This document shows positions 1-7,679 of a stretch of DNA of 64,000 nt, piece after piece; the stretch's first letter is position 1; the number at the start of each line of letters is the position of its first letter. The position numbers were made by a program, and so were the translations under genes. The notes under the pieces are model-generated. The model was not told the origin of the DNA, did not search any database, and saw nothing but the letters and a program-made list of their open reading frames with translations. Source of the stretch: JBBQKG01 sp038326655 (lineage in GTDB: Bacteria; Actinomycetota; Thermoleophilia; Solirubrobacterales; JBBDJG01); NCBI GenBank assembly GCA_038326655.1, contig JBBQKG010000004.1, positions 62,001-126,000 of the forward strand, in the 5' to 3' direction.

Positions 1-82
1 GCACGAACGCGATTGCGAGCGGGAGACCGACGTAGCCGAGGCCCACGACCCCGACGTGATGCGTTCCTGACGAGTCCTTCAC
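1..82 (-). CDS. wecC: Nucleotide-sugar dehydrogenase (UDP-ManNAc dehydrogenase-like), N-terminal fragment
   Basis: Only the first 27 codons are inside the window. Reading from a GTG at 82 downwards, the peptide contains GVVGLGYVGLPLA, the N-terminal Rossmann NAD-binding signature of the UDP-glucose/GDP-mannose dehydrogenase family. It starts 25 bases after the stop of the upstream epimerase gene on the same strand, so the two form an operon. WecB makes UDP-ManNAc and WecC oxidises it to UDP-ManNAcA for surface polysaccharide, which supports the WecC-like assignment. Other 6-dehydrogenases of the family share this N-terminus, so the substrate is inferred from the neighbour only. Confidence 0.75.
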   Translation of the reverse strand, partial: MKDSSGTHHVGVVGLGYVGLPLAIAFV

Positions 83-107
83 GTCCCCGGAGTGTAAAAG
101 GGACGCA

Positions 108-1193
108 CTACGCTCCCGCAGCGTGGACGAAGCGCTCGAGCTCGGCGACGATCGCCTCGCCCGCCCGCCCGCCCCCGTAGAGGTCCGGGTGGGCATCCGG
201 GCGGTTGATCGCCGCGAGCGCCTCCAGCACCGCCGGAGTGCCCAGGCCGACGAGCCGGTTCCAGCCCAGCTCGACGGTCTCGGTCCACTCGGTCGTGTCC
301 CGGAGCGTCAGGCACGGCACCCGCGCGAGGTAGGCCTCCTTTTGGACCCCGCCGGAGTCGGTCAGCACCGCCGCAGCGTGGGTCAGCAGCTTCATGAAGT
401 CGAGATACCCCAGTGGCGGCACGAGCCGGAGGTGCTCCAGCGCCTGCAGCTCGTCGAGCGTGCCGTGGCGCTCGAGCGCCGCGCGCGTGCGCGGGTGGAC
501 CGGGAAGACGCAGGTCTGAGGCAGCTCGCGAAGCAGCTCGACCAGGTGCCGGAGCCCCTCCTCCCGGTCGACATTGCCGGCACGATGCACGGTCATGAGG
601 AGGTAGCCGCCGGGCGCCACGCCCAGCCGGTCGAGCGCGTCCGAGGTCCGCTCGGCGACCGGCCCCATCGCGGCACTGACGTCGGCCATCACGTCCCCGA
701 CCAGCCGGGCACGGGTGCCCAGCGCCTCGCGCTCGAGGTTCTGCACGGCGACGCTCGTGGAGCACAGGCACAGGTCGCTGACGTGGTCGGACAGGACGCG
801 GTTGCGCTCCTCCGGCATCGCCCAGTCGAAGGACCGCATGCCCGCCTCCACGTGGGCGATCGGCATGCCGAGGTGTGCGCACGCCAGCGCTCCGGCGAGG
901 GTCGTGTTGGTGTCCCCGTAGACGAGTGCGATGTCGGGCTCCACGTCGCGGAGCACGGGCTCGAACGCGTGCATGATGCGACTGACCTGCTCGACGTTCG
1001 AAGCGGAGCCCACCCCCAGCTGCCGGTCGGGCGCCGGCAGCTCGAGCTCGCGGAAGAACACCGCCGAGAGCTCGTCGTCGTAGTGCTGGCCGCTGTGGAC
1101 GAGCACCTCGTCGTGACGCACGCGAAGCCGCCGCGAGACAGCCGCGGCCTTGACGAACTGCGGCCGGTTTCCGATCAGGCTGACGACTCGCAT
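108..1193 (-). CDS. wecB: UDP-N-acetylglucosamine 2-epimerase
   Basis: Non-hydrolysing epimerase that interconverts UDP-GlcNAc and UDP-ManNAc in the cytoplasm for cell-surface polysaccharide. The 361-residue length fits the family (about 360-380). Visible family motifs are the N-terminal GNRPQFVK, HSGQHYDDELS, the VYGDTNTTLAGA loop, HVEAGMRSFDWAMPEERNR and the C-terminal LTDSGGVQKEA that binds the UDP moiety. The ATG at 1193 is chosen because homology begins there (MRVVSLIGNRPQ); the frame stays open upstream but that extension is not conserved. It is followed by the wecC-like fragment in the same operon and is divergent from the short ORF at 1266. Confidence 0.93.
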   Translation of the reverse strand: MRVVSLIGNRPQFVKAAAVSRRLRVRHDEVLVHSGQHYDDELSAVFFRELELPAPDRQLGVGSASNVEQVSRIMHAFEPVLRDVEPDIALVYGDTNTTLAGALACAHLGMPIAHVEAGMRSFDWAMPEERNRVLSDHVSDLCLCSTSVAVQNLEREALGTRARLVGDVMADVSAAMGPVAERTSDALDRLGVAPGGYLLMTVHRAGNVDREEGLRHLVELLRELPQTCVFPVHPRTRAALERHGTLDELQALEHLRLVPPLGYLDFMKLLTHAAAVLTDSGGVQKEAYLARVPCLTLRDTTEWTETVELGWNRLVGLGTPAVLEALAAINRPDAHPDLYGGGRAGEAIVAELERFVHAAGA

Positions 1194-1223
1194 GGCGAAC
1201 ACAAAGCGTGCCGATTGACACGG

Positions 1224-1245
1224 TGTCGGGTAACATTGTCGGGTA
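1224..1245. repeat. Short direct repeat TGTCGGGTA x2 between divergent genes
   Basis: The 9-mer TGTCGGGTA occurs at 1224-1232 and again at 1237-1245, a 13-base period, in the gap between wecB and the short ORF at 1266. A TTGACA hexamer lies just upstream at 1215-1220 with no convincing -10 at standard spacing. The rest of the 340-base gap 1194-1533 holds the short ORF, a hairpin at 1353 and a TATAAA at 1496-1501 ahead of the MMPL gene. The repeat could be a regulator site; that is inference. Confidence 0.4.
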
Positions 1246-1265
1246 CCGGGCAGGAGGTGGGAAGC

Positions 1266-1352
1266 ATGCGGGAACTGGCACAGGAGACTGTCAGAACCAG
1301 CGTCAACGTCGCACGACACATCTTCAGGTATCTGAGCTACCAGATGCGCTGA
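1266..1352 (+). CDS. Short ORF (28 aa) with perfect Shine-Dalgarno, unknown function
   Basis: An ATG at 1266 opens a 28-codon frame starting MRELAQETVRTS and ending RYLSYQMR before TGA. What supports it is translation initiation: AGGAGGT at 1252-1258 sits seven bases before the ATG, a better ribosome-binding site than almost any large gene here has. The peptide is basic and could form an amphipathic helix; no family is recognised. A TTGACA hexamer and a direct repeat precede it, and a perfect 8-bp hairpin follows the stop directly. It could be a leader peptide for the MMPL gene 180 bases downstream or an independent small protein. Confidence 0.5.
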   Translation: MRELAQETVRTSVNVARHIFRYLSYQMR

Positions 1353-1371
1353 ACGCGCACGGAGTGCGCGT
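1353..1371 (+). other. Hairpin immediately after the 28-aa ORF
   Basis: ACGCGCAC at 1353-1360 and GTGCGCGT at 1364-1371 are perfectly complementary around a GGA loop. The structure starts one base after the stop codon of the short ORF. No T-run follows, so it is not a classical intrinsic terminator; an mRNA-stabilising or attenuating role is possible. Confidence 0.4.
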
Positions 1372-1533
1372 CAGCCGAGCGGGTCCGACCGGGGGAAGCA
1401 GGGTCCGCCGGCGGTCGGACAAGGGTTTCCGATAACCCACGTCCGACGCCTTGCAGCGCCTCGAGACACCGGCGCTGAGGCGCGGTTTCGGCCTGTATAA
1501 AGGGTTTTCAATGAGGGATGTCGAGGTGATCGA

Positions 1534-4500
1534 TTGAGGTCGATTGCGCGGTTTGCGATCCGCAGATCCGTGCCTATCCTGCTTGTCTGGGTAGGCATTT
1601 TTGTGGTCGCGTTGTTCTTCGCCGGCAAGGCGCGCGACAACCTCCACGAGACGAACCTCCAGATCCCGGGGACCGACTCCTACCGGGCGGCGAAGCTGAC
1701 GCAGCGTGAGTTCGGCTCCCAGATCGGGCTCGCGATTCTCCTGAAGGCGCCGCCCAGCCAGACGCGCGCGCTCCGCACGCAGGCTGAGCAGCTGATCGCG
1801 CGCCTGGAGCGGATCGACGGGGTACAGGTCCTGAGCCCGTTCGCGATCGGCGGTGACCCCGCCCTGAGAGAGCCTCCGGGCCAGGCGCTGCTCACGCTCC
1901 AGGTCAGCAAGCCCGAGGAGCAGGTCTCGAAGCAGACGCTGCCCGCGGTCGAGCGGGCGCTGACCCACGTACGCCCCCCGGTCGAGACCGAGGTGTCAGG
2001 CCGCTCGCCGCTGGTGCGCGCCCTGAACGAAGCCTCGCTCGACTCGCTCGACAAGGGAGAGCTGATCGCGTTCCCGATTCTGATCGTGTTGCTGCTGCTC
2101 GTCTTCCGCAGCCCGATCGCGGCGCTCGTGCCACTCGCCTGCGGCCTGCTCGTAACGCGGATCGGCACGGCGGTGATGTGGGTCCTCAACCATCACTTCG
2201 CGCTCGACGCGCTCGCGCTCAACATGCTCACGATGATCGGGCTCGCGCTTGGCGTCGACTATTCGCTGCTGATCGTGTCGCGGTTCCGCGAGGAGGTGGC
2301 GGCGGGGTCCAGCGTCGAGGAGGCGATCACAGAGGCTGTCGCGCGGGCCGGCCGGACCGTCATCTTCGCCGGCACGGCACTTGCGGTCGGCATGCTCGGC
2401 GCGCTGATGATCGCCCCCGGCGCGCTGCTCGAGTCGGCCACCTTCGGCGTGATCGTCGCGTGCGTCCTGGCGGTGGGGGCGGCGCTCTTCGCGATCCCGG
2501 CCGGCCTCGCCGTGCTCGGCACGAACGTCGACCGCTGGCAGCTCTGGTCGGCACGAGGCGACAACGCCTGGGTGCGGCTCTCCGAGCGGCTCTCGAGGAA
2601 GCCCGGGGCGGCGGCCGCGCTGGCGGTCTTCCCGCTGCTGCTGCTGTCGACCCCGGCGCTGGCCCTCAACACCGGGCCGCCCAACGTCGCCAACCTTCCC
2701 CCCGACAACTCCGCCCGGAAGAGCTACGAGGGCTTCGAGCGCGACCGTGGGGCGGGCTGGGCGACGCCATTCGAGGTCACCTTCCACACGACCGGGCCGA
2801 TCACGACCGAGCAGCGCCTTCGCGCTCTCAAGCGCTTTCAACTGGCGGTCGCGCGCGAGCCCGGCGTCGATGCCGTGCTCGGACCGGCCTCACTGCTCGA
2901 CCGCACCACCGTGCTCCGGCGGCTGACCCGCCAGATCGCGACCGGCGGTCAGCAGCTGACCCAGCTCGACCGCAGCCTGCGACGCCTGCTGGTCGGGACC
3001 GGCAGGCTGCACAGCGGTCTCCAACAGGGCTCTCAGGGGGCGCATCAGCTCTCGAGCGGGCTCGGCCAGGCCGCGAACGGCTCGGGGCAATTGGCCGCCG
3101 GCACCCGTCAAGCCGCTCCGCAGACACAGCGGCTCGCCCGGGGCGTGGGCCAGACCGGAGCGGGGGCGCATCGCCTTGCCGGTGCCTCGACGCGCGCGAA
3201 CCGGGGCAGCCGGAAGCTGCTCGACGCGCTGCGCACCCTGACGCGGTCGCTCGTGGCGCAGAACCGGAATTCGGACCGCAAGCTCTCGAACCCGCTCGAC
3301 AGCGCGCAGTCCTCCGTGCAGTCGGCGCTCCGGAATCTCGGCAGCGCCGGTCCCGGAGCGGCCGCCGACCCGGCCGTCGCGCGGGCGAAGCAGGACATCC
3401 AGTCGGCCCTGTCCCAGCTTGGCCCATTGCGCGGCAACGTCGCCGACTACGCGACCGAGTTCGACACCAATGCGGTCGCGGCGCGTCAGATCCTGCGGGG
3501 CATGCAGAAGCTCGCAGCGGGGCTCGTGCAGCTCGCGGCCGGCAGCGGCCGGCTCGACAATGGGATCGCACAGACGGCGTCCGGCGCAACCCAGCTGGCG
3601 TCCGGCGTCACCCGCCTGAGCGCCGGCACCCGGTCCCTCGACACGGGTATCACCCAGCTCCGCGGCGGTGCGCGCTCGCTGTCGTCCGGGCTCGACCAGG
3701 CGGTCGTGGGCAGCGGGCGGATCGGCCGCGGCCTCCAGCGCCTCCTCGACGGCGTCGTCGCGGTCCGCCAGTCCAACTCCGCCGACACGCGCGCGCTGGA
3801 GCGCCAGGGCACCAGCATCGCCAAAGCGGCAACCTCGGGCTACTTCGTGCTGGCAGGGATCGAGGGAGCGAAGCAACCGACGCAGACGAACGTCGGCTTT
3901 GCGATCAACACCTCGCGCGGGGGCAACACCGCCCGCGTGATCGTGGTGCCGCGGGGCAGCGCCTTCGACGCGAAGACGCAGGGCCTGGAGCCGGCGCTCA
4001 AGCGCGCCGCGAACGACACCGGCCGCAAGATCGGCGCGGAGACCGCCGTGGGCGGCCCGGCGGTGCTGCTCGACGACTTCGACCGAGCCACCTCCGCGCG
4101 CTTTCCGTGGCTGGTCACGGTGCTCGTGATCGTCACCTTCCTGGTCCTGCTGGTGCTGTTCCGGGCACCGGTGCTCGCGCTGTGCGCGGTGCTGCTGAAC
4201 CTGGTCACGGTCGGCGCCGCTGTGGGGGTCCTGATCCTCGGCTTCCAGACCAGCCCGCCGCCGCTCGGCGGTCCAGGGTACCTCGATGCGATCGCGCTGA
4301 GCGGGATCTTCGCGATCATCTTCGGGCTCTCGATCGACTACGAGGTCTTCCTGATCAGCCGCCTCGTCGAAGGCCGGGCGATCACCGGGACGACGGAGGG
4401 CGCAATTCGCTACAGCCTCGAGAAGACCGCGACGATCATCACCGGCGCGGCCGCCGTGATGGCCTTCGTGTTCCTCGCGTTCGCGGCCTCCCCGGTCGCG

Positions 4501-4662
4501 AACACCCGTCAGTTCGGCATCGGGCTGACGGTCGCGGTCGTGCTCGACGCGACCGTCGTGCGCCTGATCCTGCTACCCGCGCTGATCAGGCTGTTCGGCG
4601 AGCGCACGTGGGCCGTGCCGGCCTGGCTCGACCGCATCCTGCCGAGGTTCTCGACCCATTGA
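1534..4662 (+). CDS. MMPL/RND-family membrane transporter
   Basis: A 1042-residue RND-superfamily protein of the MMPL type, which exports lipids or other hydrophobic molecules using the proton gradient. An N-terminal membrane helix (about residues 13-31) is followed by an external domain, five helices to about 320, a second large external region, and a C-terminal helix bundle from about 855. The paired motifs GVDYSLLIVSRFREE (about 239) and SIDYEVFLISRL (about 932) are the conserved Asp-Tyr proton-relay sites. The second external region (about 470-760) is unusually rich in repeats of the GxxQLxxG type, as in YhgE/Pip-like proteins. The TTG at 1534 is chosen because GAGGTGAT precedes it and homology begins at MRSIARFAIRR. 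The substrate is unknown. Confidence 0.88.
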   Translation: MRSIARFAIRRSVPILLVWVGIFVVALFFAGKARDNLHETNLQIPGTDSYRAAKLTQREFGSQIGLAILLKAPPSQTRALRTQAEQLIARLERIDGVQVLSPFAIGGDPALREPPGQALLTLQVSKPEEQVSKQTLPAVERALTHVRPPVETEVSGRSPLVRALNEASLDSLDKGELIAFPILIVLLLLVFRSPIAALVPLACGLLVTRIGTAVMWVLNHHFALDALALNMLTMIGLALGVDYSLLIVSRFREEVAAGSSVEEAITEAVARAGRTVIFAGTALAVGMLGALMIAPGALLESATFGVIVACVLAVGAALFAIPAGLAVLGTNVDRWQLWSARGDNAWVRLSERLSRKPGAAAALAVFPLLLLSTPALALNTGPPNVANLPPDNSARKSYEGFERDRGAGWATPFEVTFHTTGPITTEQRLRALKRFQLAVAREPGVDAVLGPASLLDRTTVLRRLTRQIATGGQQLTQLDRSLRRLLVGTGRLHSGLQQGSQGAHQLSSGLGQAANGSGQLAAGTRQAAPQTQRLARGVGQTGAGAHRLAGASTRANRGSRKLLDALRTLTRSLVAQNRNSDRKLSNPLDSAQSSVQSALRNLGSAGPGAAADPAVARAKQDIQSALSQLGPLRGNVADYATEFDTNAVAARQILRGMQKLAAGLVQLAAGSGRLDNGIAQTASGATQLASGVTRLSAGTRSLDTGITQLRGGARSLSSGLDQAVVGSGRIGRGLQRLLDGVVAVRQSNSADTRALERQGTSIAKAATSGYFVLAGIEGAKQPTQTNVGFAINTSRGGNTARVIVVPRGSAFDAKTQGLEPALKRAANDTGRKIGAETAVGGPAVLLDDFDRATSARFPWLVTVLVIVTFLVLLVLFRAPVLALCAVLLNLVTVGAAVGVLILGFQTSPPPLGGPGYLDAIALSGIFAIIFGLSIDYEVFLISRLVEGRAITGTTEGAIRYSLEKTATIITGAAAVMAFVFLAFAASPVANTRQFGIGLTVAVVLDATVVRLILLPALIRLFGERTWAVPAWLDRILPRFSTH

Positions 4663-4668
4663 ATAAGG

Positions 4669-4743
4669 GCCGTCCGGCTGCAAGCAGCCGGACGGTCAGC
4701 CGAGGGACGGCAAGCAGCCGGACGGGGTCAGCCGAGGGACCGC
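4669..4743 (+). repeat. Palindromic dispersed element, copy 1 (tandem double)
   Basis: CCGTCCGGCTGCAAGCAG is followed by CCGGACGG, closing an 8-bp plus core palindrome, then TCAGCCGAGGGACGG. A second copy lacking the left stem arm (CAAGCAGCCGGACGG then GGTCAGCCGAGGGAC) follows directly at about 4711. It sits between the convergent MMPL gene and the secreted-protein gene. It belongs to the family also seen at 13997, 15124, 16905, 32031, 33130, 45810, 49547 and 54540. In this position it could also act as a transcription barrier. Confidence 0.75.
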
Positions 4744-4747
4744 CCCG

Positions 4748-5662
4748 TTACTTCTTGAACTGCGGGCAGGGGATCGTGCTCGTCTTGACCTCGTCGGGCG
4801 CCGACGCGTACCCGTAGAAGGCCTGGAAGGTGAGCTGGCCGCTGGGCGGGCAGATCGGCTCGGTGAACCAGAAAAGGGTCGTCTTCTTCACCTTTTTCTT
4901 GACGCACTTGCCGTGCTTGCGCTTCTTGCACGTGACCTTCTTCTTCGTCAGCGTCAAGCCGGTGGTCGTGACGTGCACCTCCGCGACGGAGATCTGGATC
5001 CCGTTGATCGGGCCGGTCGGCAGCACCAGCTTGTAGTCGTAGAGGTTGTCCGGCGTGGGGTCGCTGTAGAAGCTCGCGTTGATCACCGGCACCGTCTCGC
5101 GGATCGTCGGGTTGTTCGCGACCACCGGCACGCGCTCGTCGGGAATGCCGACGATCGCGAAGGTGGCCGCCGCTCCGGGCGCCGGCTTCGTCCAGAACAT
5201 CATCAGGTCCGCGGGAATCGGGTCCTGCGCGTACGGGCGCGCGTCGACGAGCACGCGGCCCGTGCCGATGCGCGCGTAGCGGCACGTCTTGATCAGGCTC
5301 CTGGCGTTCCTGGGCGGCGTGGGCTTGCCCTTCAGAAGGTTGTTGATGTACGGCGTGAAGCGGCCGTTGCCCTTGTCCATGCGGACCTGATCGACCAGCT
5401 TCTTCGCATCGCAGTAGTACTTCTTGTTCCTGAACGCGGGGCGCACGACGGCGCCCTTCGGCAGCCGGATGTAGTTCTCGTCGAGCGGCGCCGGGATGCC
5501 GCCGCTCGACTCGTAGCTGTGCGAGTTGAAGACGACCGTGTAGCGACCGCTGGTCTTGACGTCCTTGAGCTGAAAGCTGAAGTCCTGAACGACGGCGCCC
5601 TGCGCAACGGCGACCGCGCAAAGCGCGGCGAGCGTGGCGATCGCGGCGGCGAGCCTCTTCAA
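4748..5662 (-). CDS. Secreted protein of unknown function
   Basis: A 304-residue protein with a clear Sec signal peptide: MKRLAAAIATLAAL, then a hydrophobic core and a likely AQG-A cleavage near residue 22. The mature part is rich in beta-type sequence and contains a Lys-rich stretch KKKVTCKKRKHGKCVKKK at about 230-250 and Cys residues near the C-terminus (PICPPSGQ, STIPCPQ). No known domain is recognised. The TTG at 5662 is supported by GGGAGGAAGG seven bases upstream. The gene stands alone, convergent with the MMPL gene and divergent from a predicted small RNA. It is probably an exported or cell-surface protein; function unknown. Confidence 0.7.
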   Translation of the reverse strand: MKRLAAAIATLAALCAVAVAQGAVVQDFSFQLKDVKTSGRYTVVFNSHSYESSGGIPAPLDENYIRLPKGAVVRPAFRNKKYYCDAKKLVDQVRMDKGNGRFTPYINNLLKGKPTPPRNARSLIKTCRYARIGTGRVLVDARPYAQDPIPADLMMFWTKPAPGAAATFAIVGIPDERVPVVANNPTIRETVPVINASFYSDPTPDNLYDYKLVLPTGPINGIQISVAEVHVTTTGLTLTKKKVTCKKRKHGKCVKKKVKKTTLFWFTEPICPPSGQLTFQAFYGYASAPDEVKTSTIPCPQFKK

Positions 5663-5777
5663 GAACCTTCCTCCCTGATTCCGGTGATCTGCCTTGGTCC
5701 TGCCGCAGCAATGCTAGAGGAACCCCTCCGCCGTCGCGCCAGACGGTCATGCGGCGGGCTTGACGGGAATTTGCGGG

Positions 5778-5806
5778 TTGACTTGTGCGCCTCGGCACGT
5801 TACAAA
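5778..5806 (+). promoter_or_regulatory. Predicted sigma70-type promoter of the small RNA
   Basis: TTGACT at 5778-5783 and TACAAA at 5801-5806 are separated by exactly 17 bases. The -35 matches five of six and the -10 four of six consensus bases. No open frame starts downstream before the terminator at 5914, so the product would be a non-coding RNA of about 130 nt starting near 5813. Confidence 0.5.
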
Positions 5807-5812
5807 TCGGAT

Positions 5813-5944
5813 AGCTCGACGGGCAGGGAGCCTTTTGAGCGTCGGCCGTTCCCGGGCACGCGCCCTGCGAACGGCCACGAAGTACCTCGGCTGAGGGGAC
5901 TTGGGGAGCTCGAGAGGCCCGTCTGATGACGGGCCTCCGCTTTT
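5813..5944 (+). ncRNA. Predicted structured small RNA, about 130 nt
   Basis: Between a sigma70-like promoter and a strong intrinsic terminator there is no plausible reading frame but clear secondary structure. GGCCGTTC (5844-5851) pairs with GAACGGCC (5869-5876), and inside this loop GGGC pairs with GCCC around ACGC. A smaller CCTC-GGCT-GAGG hairpin follows, then the terminator stem. It lies between the divergent secreted-protein gene and the gene at 6034, whose start is 90 bases beyond the terminator. It does not show the signatures of SRP RNA, 6S RNA, tmRNA or 6C RNA. It may be a stand-alone sRNA or a leader with conditional termination for 6034. Confidence 0.5.
5914..5944 (+). terminator. 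Rho-independent terminator
   Basis: A perfect 10-bp stem, GAGGCCCGTC with GACGGGCCTC, is closed by a TGAT loop and followed by CGCTTTT. No plus-strand protein gene ends upstream of it, which is what draws attention to a non-coding transcript here. Confidence 0.75.
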
Positions 5945-6033
5945 GTGGGGAGCGTGCCGCGCGCCGGTCAGTTTCCTGGCGCTCCGCAGCGGGTACCCAA
6001 GCGCAGGTGCTGCAAACGACGCGGGAGGGTTGC

Positions 6034-6378
6034 ATGCCGCCACGCGGAGTGAAGAAGGGAACGAAGCGCGCGCGCCAGTACGAGCACGTCAAGGACAGCG
6101 AGCGCGCTCGCGGCGCGTCGGCCGGCCGCGCCAAGGAGATCGCCGCGCGTACCGTCAACAAGGAGCGCGCCCAGTCGGGTGAGTCAGGTACGCGCTCGCG
6201 GAGCTCCACCGCCGACTCGTCGCCGAGCCGCCGAGGAGGCCGGCGGTCCGGCACCAACCGGCCAAAGGGCCGCACCCGTGAGCAGCTCTACAACGAGGCC
6301 AAGCGCCTCGGCATCGCGGGGCGTTCGAGCATGAACAAGTCGCAGCTCCAGCGAGCCGTCGACGCAAAGAAGCGATAA
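6034..6378 (+). CDS. Small basic protein with Rho-N/SAP-like C-terminus ('plasmid stabilization'-type)
   Basis: A 114-residue, highly charged protein. The N-terminal half (KKGTKRARQYEHVKDSE and AKEIAARTVNKER) resembles the small actinobacterial proteins often annotated as plasmid stabilization or DUF7218-like. A Ser/Arg-rich linker at about 48-75 leads to a C-terminal segment TREQLYNEAKRLGIAGRSSM that looks like a Rho N-terminal/SAP-like helix-extended-loop-helix. The ATG at 6034 is preferred because the conserved part begins there and GGGAGGG precedes it. DNA- or RNA-binding is likely from composition; no precise role can be assigned. It is followed 14 bases later by the PRC-barrel gene. Confidence 0.7.
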   Translation: MPPRGVKKGTKRARQYEHVKDSERARGASAGRAKEIAARTVNKERAQSGESGTRSRSSTADSSPSRRGGRRSGTNRPKGRTREQLYNEAKRLGIAGRSSMNKSQLQRAVDAKKR

Positions 6379-6392
6379 CGAAGGGAGGCCGC

Positions 6393-6731
6393 ATGGCCGT
6401 TGACATCTGGAGCTTCAGGGTGACGGTCGACGACGTCGACCTGGCCGGCTACCACGTCGAGGCGCTCGACGGCGAGATCGGGAAGGTCGACAGCGCGACC
6501 GACGAGTCCGACTCCGACGCGCTCGTGGTGGACACGGGACCGCTCGTGTTCGGTCGCCAGGTGGTCCTTCCGGTGGGCACGATCCAACGGATCGACGCGG
6601 ACGAGCAGCGGATCTTCGTCGATCGCACCAAGGACGAGATCAAGCACGCGCCCGAGTACGACCCGTCCGGCTACGCGCAGCAGGAGTACCGGCTCGCGCT
6701 CGCCCAGTACTACACGCCCTTCTACGAGTAG
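6393..6731 (+). CDS. PRC-barrel domain protein
   Basis: A 112-residue acidic protein. The stretch VEALDGEIGKVDSATDES followed by VLPVGTIQRIDADEQRIFV has the strand pattern of a PRC-barrel, the small beta-barrel found in RimM and photosynthetic reaction centre H subunit. Stand-alone PRC-barrel proteins of this size are common in high-GC actinobacteria and are often linked to general stress gene sets, but their biochemical role is unclear. GGGAGGC precedes the ATG. It is probably co-transcribed with the basic protein at 6034. Confidence 0.75.
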   Translation: MAVDIWSFRVTVDDVDLAGYHVEALDGEIGKVDSATDESDSDALVVDTGPLVFGRQVVLPVGTIQRIDADEQRIFVDRTKDEIKHAPEYDPSGYAQQEYRLALAQYYTPFYE

Positions 6732-6738
6732 GCGGGGC

Positions 6739-7515
6739 CTACCGGAAGCGCAAGCGACCGCGCGGCGGCGCGGGGTCCGATCTTCCAAGGCTCAGCGGCG
6801 CGCCGCAGTGGGCGCAGAACTCCGATCCCGTGGCGAGCTCGGCACCGCACCGCGGGCAGTCCTCGGTGACCGGGCCGGGGGCGCCACCGCCGGACGGCGG
6901 TCGCGGCACGAGCGCGGGCGGCGGCGTGACGGTGTCCGCTCGGAGCTTTGCGATCCGGTCGAGGACGTCGGGGGTGGGAGCGTCCGGGGACCGCCGCCGC
7001 GCGTCACGAGCCGAGCGCAGCGCGATCTTTCCTCGGTGGAACTCGGTGAGCATCTTCGACAGCTCGGCGACGGCCGCCTCCACCTCCACGCTCCGGTCGA
7101 CCGGGATCGCATTGCGGGCACGCCACGGATCGTCCCGGCGATCGGCCCAGTAACTCGAGCAGACCGAGATCTTCAGCGGAGCGTGGATCACGACCACGTG
7201 TTCGTCGCCGGCATCCCGCAGGTCGACCCGCATGATGCTCTCGTACTCGAACTCCTTCAGGCGCGAGCCGAGCGGGAGCCCGGATCGCGCGCCGGTCTTG
7301 AATACGAACGCGCGCCTGTCCGTAGCCACGATCGCCGACGATGTCCGGCCGCAGATCACCACCTGCGGCGTCTCGCCGGCGACCAGCTCGGCCGCGAGGG
7401 CTGAAACGGCCTTGCGATGGAGCCTCGTGTCGATTTGAAAGGGGACCTGCGGAATCAGCGACGCCCCCCTCGAGCCCGGGGCTTCCCGTCCAGGCTGCCT
7501 GGCATCCGTACCCAC
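6739..7515 (-). CDS. PH-like and zinc-ribbon domain protein
   Basis: A 258-residue cytoplasmic protein. Residues about 40-150 resemble a bacterial PH-like fold used as a sensor or adaptor (TSSAIVATDRRAFVFKTG is the typical strand pair). A Pro-rich linker follows, and the C-terminus carries a zinc ribbon, CPRCGAELATGSEFCAHCG. The start is set at the GTG at 7515 because GGAGGT lies five bases upstream; an open frame continues to 7563 without such a site. It is convergent with the PRC-barrel gene. The specific function is unknown. Confidence 0.65.
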   Translation of the reverse strand: MGTDARQPGREAPGSRGASLIPQVPFQIDTRLHRKAVSALAAELVAGETPQVVICGRTSSAIVATDRRAFVFKTGARSGLPLGSRLKEFEYESIMRVDLRDAGDEHVVVIHAPLKISVCSSYWADRRDDPWRARNAIPVDRSVEVEAAVAELSKMLTEFHRGKIALRSARDARRRSPDAPTPDVLDRIAKLRADTVTPPPALVPRPPSGGGAPGPVTEDCPRCGAELATGSEFCAHCGAPLSLGRSDPAPPRGRLRFR

Positions 7516-7679
7516 AGTCGACCTCCGTCGGGCGTAACGCTGTCCCTGTACGCATTGTGGCAAATTGCGGGCTTTGATTCGCCGCGTTATTGCAATCTGC
7601 GTGGTGTTCGTGAGTATGCCGGGCAGGCAAGGTGCGCGCTGCCGGCGCTCGCGCCAGGTGGCATGCTCGGAGCCAACGG

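Noticed and set aside
79..1352. Long open frames on both strands across wecB (79-1281 and 123-1352)
   Set aside because: They are Arg/Ala/Pro-rich antisense or shifted frames of a high-GC gene with no family motif; only the 28 codons after 1266 have independent support.
2178..4817. 879-codon plus-strand frame overlapping the MMPL gene
   Set aside because: It is a +1/+2 shadow composed mostly of Arg, Ala, Gly and Pro with no motif, inside a well-supported gene.
5813..5944. SRP (4.5S) RNA, 6S RNA or tmRNA
   Set aside because: The SRP GGAAG-type apical motif, the long 6S helix with central bubble, and a tRNA-like end with a tag frame are all missing.
4728..6275. 515-codon minus-strand frame covering the secreted protein and the region to 6275
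   Set aside because: It is a shifted-frame shadow: no motif, abnormal Arg/Gly composition, and it crosses the small RNA and the opposite-strand gene at 6034.
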